The position numbers and the translations under genes were made by a program. A stretch of 64,000 bases of DNA from assembly GCA_964573295.1 (NCBI GenBank), contig CAZNJE010000020.1:10344-74343 (forward strand), in the 5' to 3' direction. Below the pieces are notes generated by a model. The model saw only the letters and a list, made by a program, of their open reading frames with translations. It did not search any database and was not told where the DNA came from. This document shows, piece by piece, positions 62,031 through 64,000 of the stretch (position 1 is its first letter; each line of letters opens with the position of its first letter). This stretch comes from CAYQJL01 sp964573295 (GTDB lineage Bacteria > Eisenbacteria > RBG-16-71-46 > CAIMUX01 > WJJG01).

Positions 62031-62621
62031 CTAACCCGCATGTTTGGCGAGGTAGGCTGCCACGCCTTCGCTGGTGGCCTTCATGGCTTCCTGACCCTCG
62101 TGCCAGTCCGCCGGGCAAACCTCCCCAAACTTCTCGGTGAACTGGAGCGCATCGAGCATGCGCATGGCCTCGTCCACGCTCCGGCCCAGATTGAGGTCGT
62201 TGATCACCTGATGGCGCACGAAGCCGTTCTTGTCGATCAGATACAGCCCGCGCAGCGCCACGGCCTCGCCCGAGAGGATGCCGAATGAGCGTGAGATCGA
62301 CTTGTCCAGGTCCGAAACCAGCGGATAGCGGATCGAACCGATCCCGCCGTCCTTGACCGGCGTCTGCTTCCAGGCCAGGTGGGTGAAATGCGAATCCACG
62401 GAGACACCGATCACCTCGGCGCCTTTGGCGCGGAACTCGTCCAGTTTCGTGTCAAATGCGATGATCTCCGAAGGGCACACGAACGTGAAGTCGAGCGGGT
62501 AGAAGAAGAGAATCACGTGCTTGCCGCGGTAGTCCGAGAGCTTCAGCTCCGCGAACTCGTTGTCGGCCATCACCGCCTGCGCCACGAAGTCGGGCGCCTC
62601 CTGGGTCACCAAGCTACTCAT
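62031..62621 (-). CDS. 2-Cys peroxiredoxin (AhpC/Prx1 type)
   Basis: A 196-residue thiol peroxidase. The peroxidatic C49 is in 'FYPLDFTFVCPSEI' and the resolving C169 in 'FGEVCPADWHEG'. It reduces hydrogen peroxide and organic peroxides in the cytoplasm. AAGGAGG precedes the ATG. It lies 16 bp after the PerR/Fur gene, so it belongs to that transcript and is a likely target of the same control. Both redox residues are ordinary Cys, unlike the TGA-containing redoxin elsewhere in the window. Confidence 0.95.
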   Translation of the reverse strand: MSSLVTQEAPDFVAQAVMADNEFAELKLSDYRGKHVILFFYPLDFTFVCPSEIIAFDTKLDEFRAKGAEVIGVSVDSHFTHLAWKQTPVKDGGIGSIRYPLVSDLDKSISRSFGILSGEAVALRGLYLIDKNGFVRHQVINDLNLGRSVDEAMRMLDALQFTEKFGEVCPADWHEGQEAMKATSEGVAAYLAKHAG

Positions 62622-62637
62622 CGTTGCAACTCCTCCT

Positions 62638-63078
62638 TCAGGATTGCCAGCGATGCAGGATCTCGGCTCGCTCATGAGGACTGAGCCGTTTCCTGCAGTC
62701 AGGGCAAATCCCCACGATTTCAACCTTCAGACCAAGAATCTCGCCATCGGCCAGACCCTTGACCTGGTCCAACAACTGCTCACCAAGCGTTCGCGACGGA
62801 GCCGGCAGGTCGAGCACCCGTTCACAGACGACACATCGCATGTGATCGTGCGCAGCCATGTCCGCGTCGTAGCGCACCTGGCTTCCACCTTCGATTTTCT
62901 TGGCCTGGCCCGCCTCGACGAGCCGGTCGAGGTTGCGGTAGACCGTCCCCAGACTGATGTGAGGCAGCGTGCGCCGCACGATCGCGTACAGCTCCCCCGC
63001 CGTCGGGTGGCTGTCGAGCCGGGCAAGCTCCTCGAAGATCACCCGCCGTTGTTTCGTGTTACGACAATGCGACGTCAT
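62638..63078 (-). CDS. Fur-family regulator, PerR-like
   Basis: A 146-residue metalloregulator with a winged HTH ('HPTAGELYAIVRRTLPHISL', 'GTVYRNLDRLVEAG') and a dimerisation domain with two CxxC zinc pairs ('MRCVVCERVLDL', 'GICPDCRKRL'). The His of 'SHPTAGELY' and the 'AAHDHMRC' cluster are as in PerR, so peroxide sensing is more likely than pure iron sensing. The start at 63078 has AAGGAGCT. A 16/19 match to the Fur box lies just upstream (63094-63112), consistent with autoregulation and control of the peroxiredoxin. Confidence 0.92.
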   Translation of the reverse strand: MTSHCRNTKQRRVIFEELARLDSHPTAGELYAIVRRTLPHISLGTVYRNLDRLVEAGQAKKIEGGSQVRYDADMAAHDHMRCVVCERVLDLPAPSRTLGEQLLDQVKGLADGEILGLKVEIVGICPDCRKRLSPHERAEILHRWQS

Positions 63079-63093
63079 GACGAGCTCCTTATC

Positions 63094-63112
63094 AATAATG
63101 ATTATTATTATC
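63094..63112. promoter_or_regulatory. Fur/PerR-type operator
   Basis: AATAATGATTATTATTATC matches 16 of 19 positions of the canonical Fur box GATAATGATAATCATTATC. It lies 16 bp upstream of the PerR/Fur start and about 190 bp upstream of the divergent ferritin-like gene, in an AT-rich island within high-GC DNA. Confidence 0.75.
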
Positions 63113-63298
63113 AATAAATCGGTCTACTTGTCAAGTCTGTTCGTCAAGTCTCTTGGAAGGTTTTTCCGGCGATGGAACGAGAAGGCCGCGGCTTGCTCCG
63201 GATTGCTCCGGATTTGCGACCCGGCCGCAAATCGGCTACGTTATGCTGTTGATTCTTGAACACCGCGCCCATCGAATGGGCATCAAGGGAGGAAACCG

Positions 63299-63811
63299 AT
63301 GGACGAGACCACCAAGCGCGTGGCCGAGGGTCTGAAGAAGGCCATGCAAGCCGAGCACGAGGGCCGTCATTTCTATCTGATGGCCTCTGAAAGCACGAAG
63401 GACCCCAAAGGTCAGCAGACCTTCAAGGAGTTGGCCGAGGAAGAGCTCGATCACTTCAATTATCTGAAGCGGCACTACGAATCCGTCGTCAAGACCGGCC
63501 AGATCGATTCGACGGCTAGGCTGGGCGAGCAGAAGGTCCTCACCGGCATGCATCCGATCTTCTCCGACGACATCCAGAAGCGCGTCAAGGACGCACATTA
63601 CGAGATGACCGCACTGTCGATCGGGGTCCAACTCGAGATGTCGGCGATTCAGTTCTACCGGGCCGAGGCCGAGGCCGCCACGGATCCCGGGGTGAAGGAG
63701 CTACATCAGGAACTGGCGAAGTGGGAGCAGGGTCATCTGAGCGCATTGGAACAGGAGATCGAAGCGCTCAAGGAGGATTACTGGCACGACGCGGGATTCG
63801 CACCGTTCTAG
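63299..63811 (+). CDS. Ferritin-like/rubrerythrin-family diiron protein
   Basis: A 170-residue helical protein with diiron motifs 'AMQAEHEGRHFYLMASEST', 'LAEEELDHFNYLKRHYE', 'GVQLEMSAIQFYRAEAEAAT' and 'LAKWEQGHLSALEQEIE' (two E-x-x-H). It has no rubredoxin domain. It probably reduces peroxide or handles iron. GGGAGG precedes the ATG. It is divergent from the PerR/Fur gene and shares the intergenic operator; a strong terminator follows 63 bp downstream. Confidence 0.88.
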   Translation: MDETTKRVAEGLKKAMQAEHEGRHFYLMASESTKDPKGQQTFKELAEEELDHFNYLKRHYESVVKTGQIDSTARLGEQKVLTGMHPIFSDDIQKRVKDAHYEMTALSIGVQLEMSAIQFYRAEAEAATDPGVKELHQELAKWEQGHLSALEQEIEALKEDYWHDAGFAPF

Positions 63812-63873
63812 ACCGCGGGCCGCGCGGGACTCGCGCGCCTCGCGCGACTCGCGGCGGCACATCCAGATTGACG

Positions 63874-63918
63874 ACAACCTGCCTCATGGCGACTCGCCAC
63901 AGGCAGGTTGTTTCGTTC
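63874..63918 (+). terminator. Strong Rho-independent terminator
   Basis: acaacctgcct (63874-63884) pairs perfectly with aggcaggttgt (63901-63911), with an inner tggcg/cgcca stem, followed by ttcgttct. It ends the ferritin-like transcript. The last ~80 bp of the window show only short pyrimidine-rich repeats. Confidence 0.85.
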
Positions 63919-64000
63919 TATGGCGACGCCGACCCGTGCCTAAGCCCCCCAAACCTGGCGCCTGGACCAGAGCCTGGTCTAGCCCCCCAGACCTAGCCCC

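Noticed and set aside
1..64000. tRNA, rRNA, IS elements, prophage or integrase signs
   Set aside because: No cloverleaf-like sequence, transposase, integrase or terminal inverted repeats were recognised; the gene content is ordinary chromosomal.

Overview
The window is high-GC DNA, densely coded on both strands. It comes from a diderm (Gram-negative) bacterium: it carries a Tol-Pal envelope cluster, lipoproteins, an outer-membrane efflux channel and a patatin with a predicted C-terminal barrel. Four exported proteins end in a FlgD-like/type-IX-like C-terminal sorting domain with the pattern 'NPF..G...GxxVxxL...GxHxxxWDGxDxxGxxxxxGxYxxxL'. Together with an indolepyruvate:ferredoxin oxidoreductase and a full anaerobe-type oxygen-defence set, this suggests an uncultured anaerobic or microaerophilic lineage of the FCB kind (Krumholzibacteriota or Eisenbacteria-like). 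That placement is inference. No rRNA, tRNA, IS element, phage or CRISPR array was found.

Layout. 1-3.7 kb: end of an exported protein, spoVG, a cupin and an MFS carrier. 3.7-6.3 kb: kbl and an SDR-type tdh (threonine to glycine and acetyl-CoA). 6.3-15 kb, minus strand: a RecB/Cas4-like nuclease and an ABC-class ATPase overlapping into tolA/tonB-tolB-pal-cpoB, followed by a POT transporter; tolQ and tolR are absent. 15.3-20.6 kb: an HD hydrolase, a fused aconitase/isopropylmalate-isomerase-like enzyme and a sulfatase-fold/TPR protein. 20.7-25.2 kb: a redoxin lipoprotein with an in-frame TGA, metG and era. 25.3-37.5 kb: exported proteins (M1 peptidase, two beta-helix proteins, patatin, and a sorting-domain protein with a second in-frame TGA). 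37.5-40.9 kb: ferredoxin-hcp-Crp/Fnr nitrosative-stress module behind a TTGAC-N4-GTCAA palindrome. 40.9-55.5 kb, minus strand: heavy-metal efflux island (receiver-only regulator, CusC, YHS protein, CusB, CusA, permease-HMA fusion) next to a sensor kinase/sigma-54 activator pair. 55.6-63.8 kb: iorAB, then rubrerythrin-like protein, rubredoxin, flavodiiron protein, ferritin, desulfoferrodoxin, peroxiredoxin, a PerR/Fur regulator with a strong Fur-type box, and another diiron ferritin-like protein.

Most notable observation: two exported proteins are each interrupted by one in-frame TGA directly beside a Cys codon (TGA-Cys at 21064-21059 on the minus strand; Cys-TGA at 35797-35802 on the plus strand). 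In both, the reading frame and the protein domains continue beyond the TGA, and a hairpin resembling a bacterial SECIS follows immediately. I read them as candidate extracytoplasmic selenoproteins with vicinal Cys/Sec pairs. A second pervasive feature is minisatellite-like tandem repeats. Inside genes their units are multiples of 3 (9-24 bp); several between genes are 13, 14, 20 or 25 bp.
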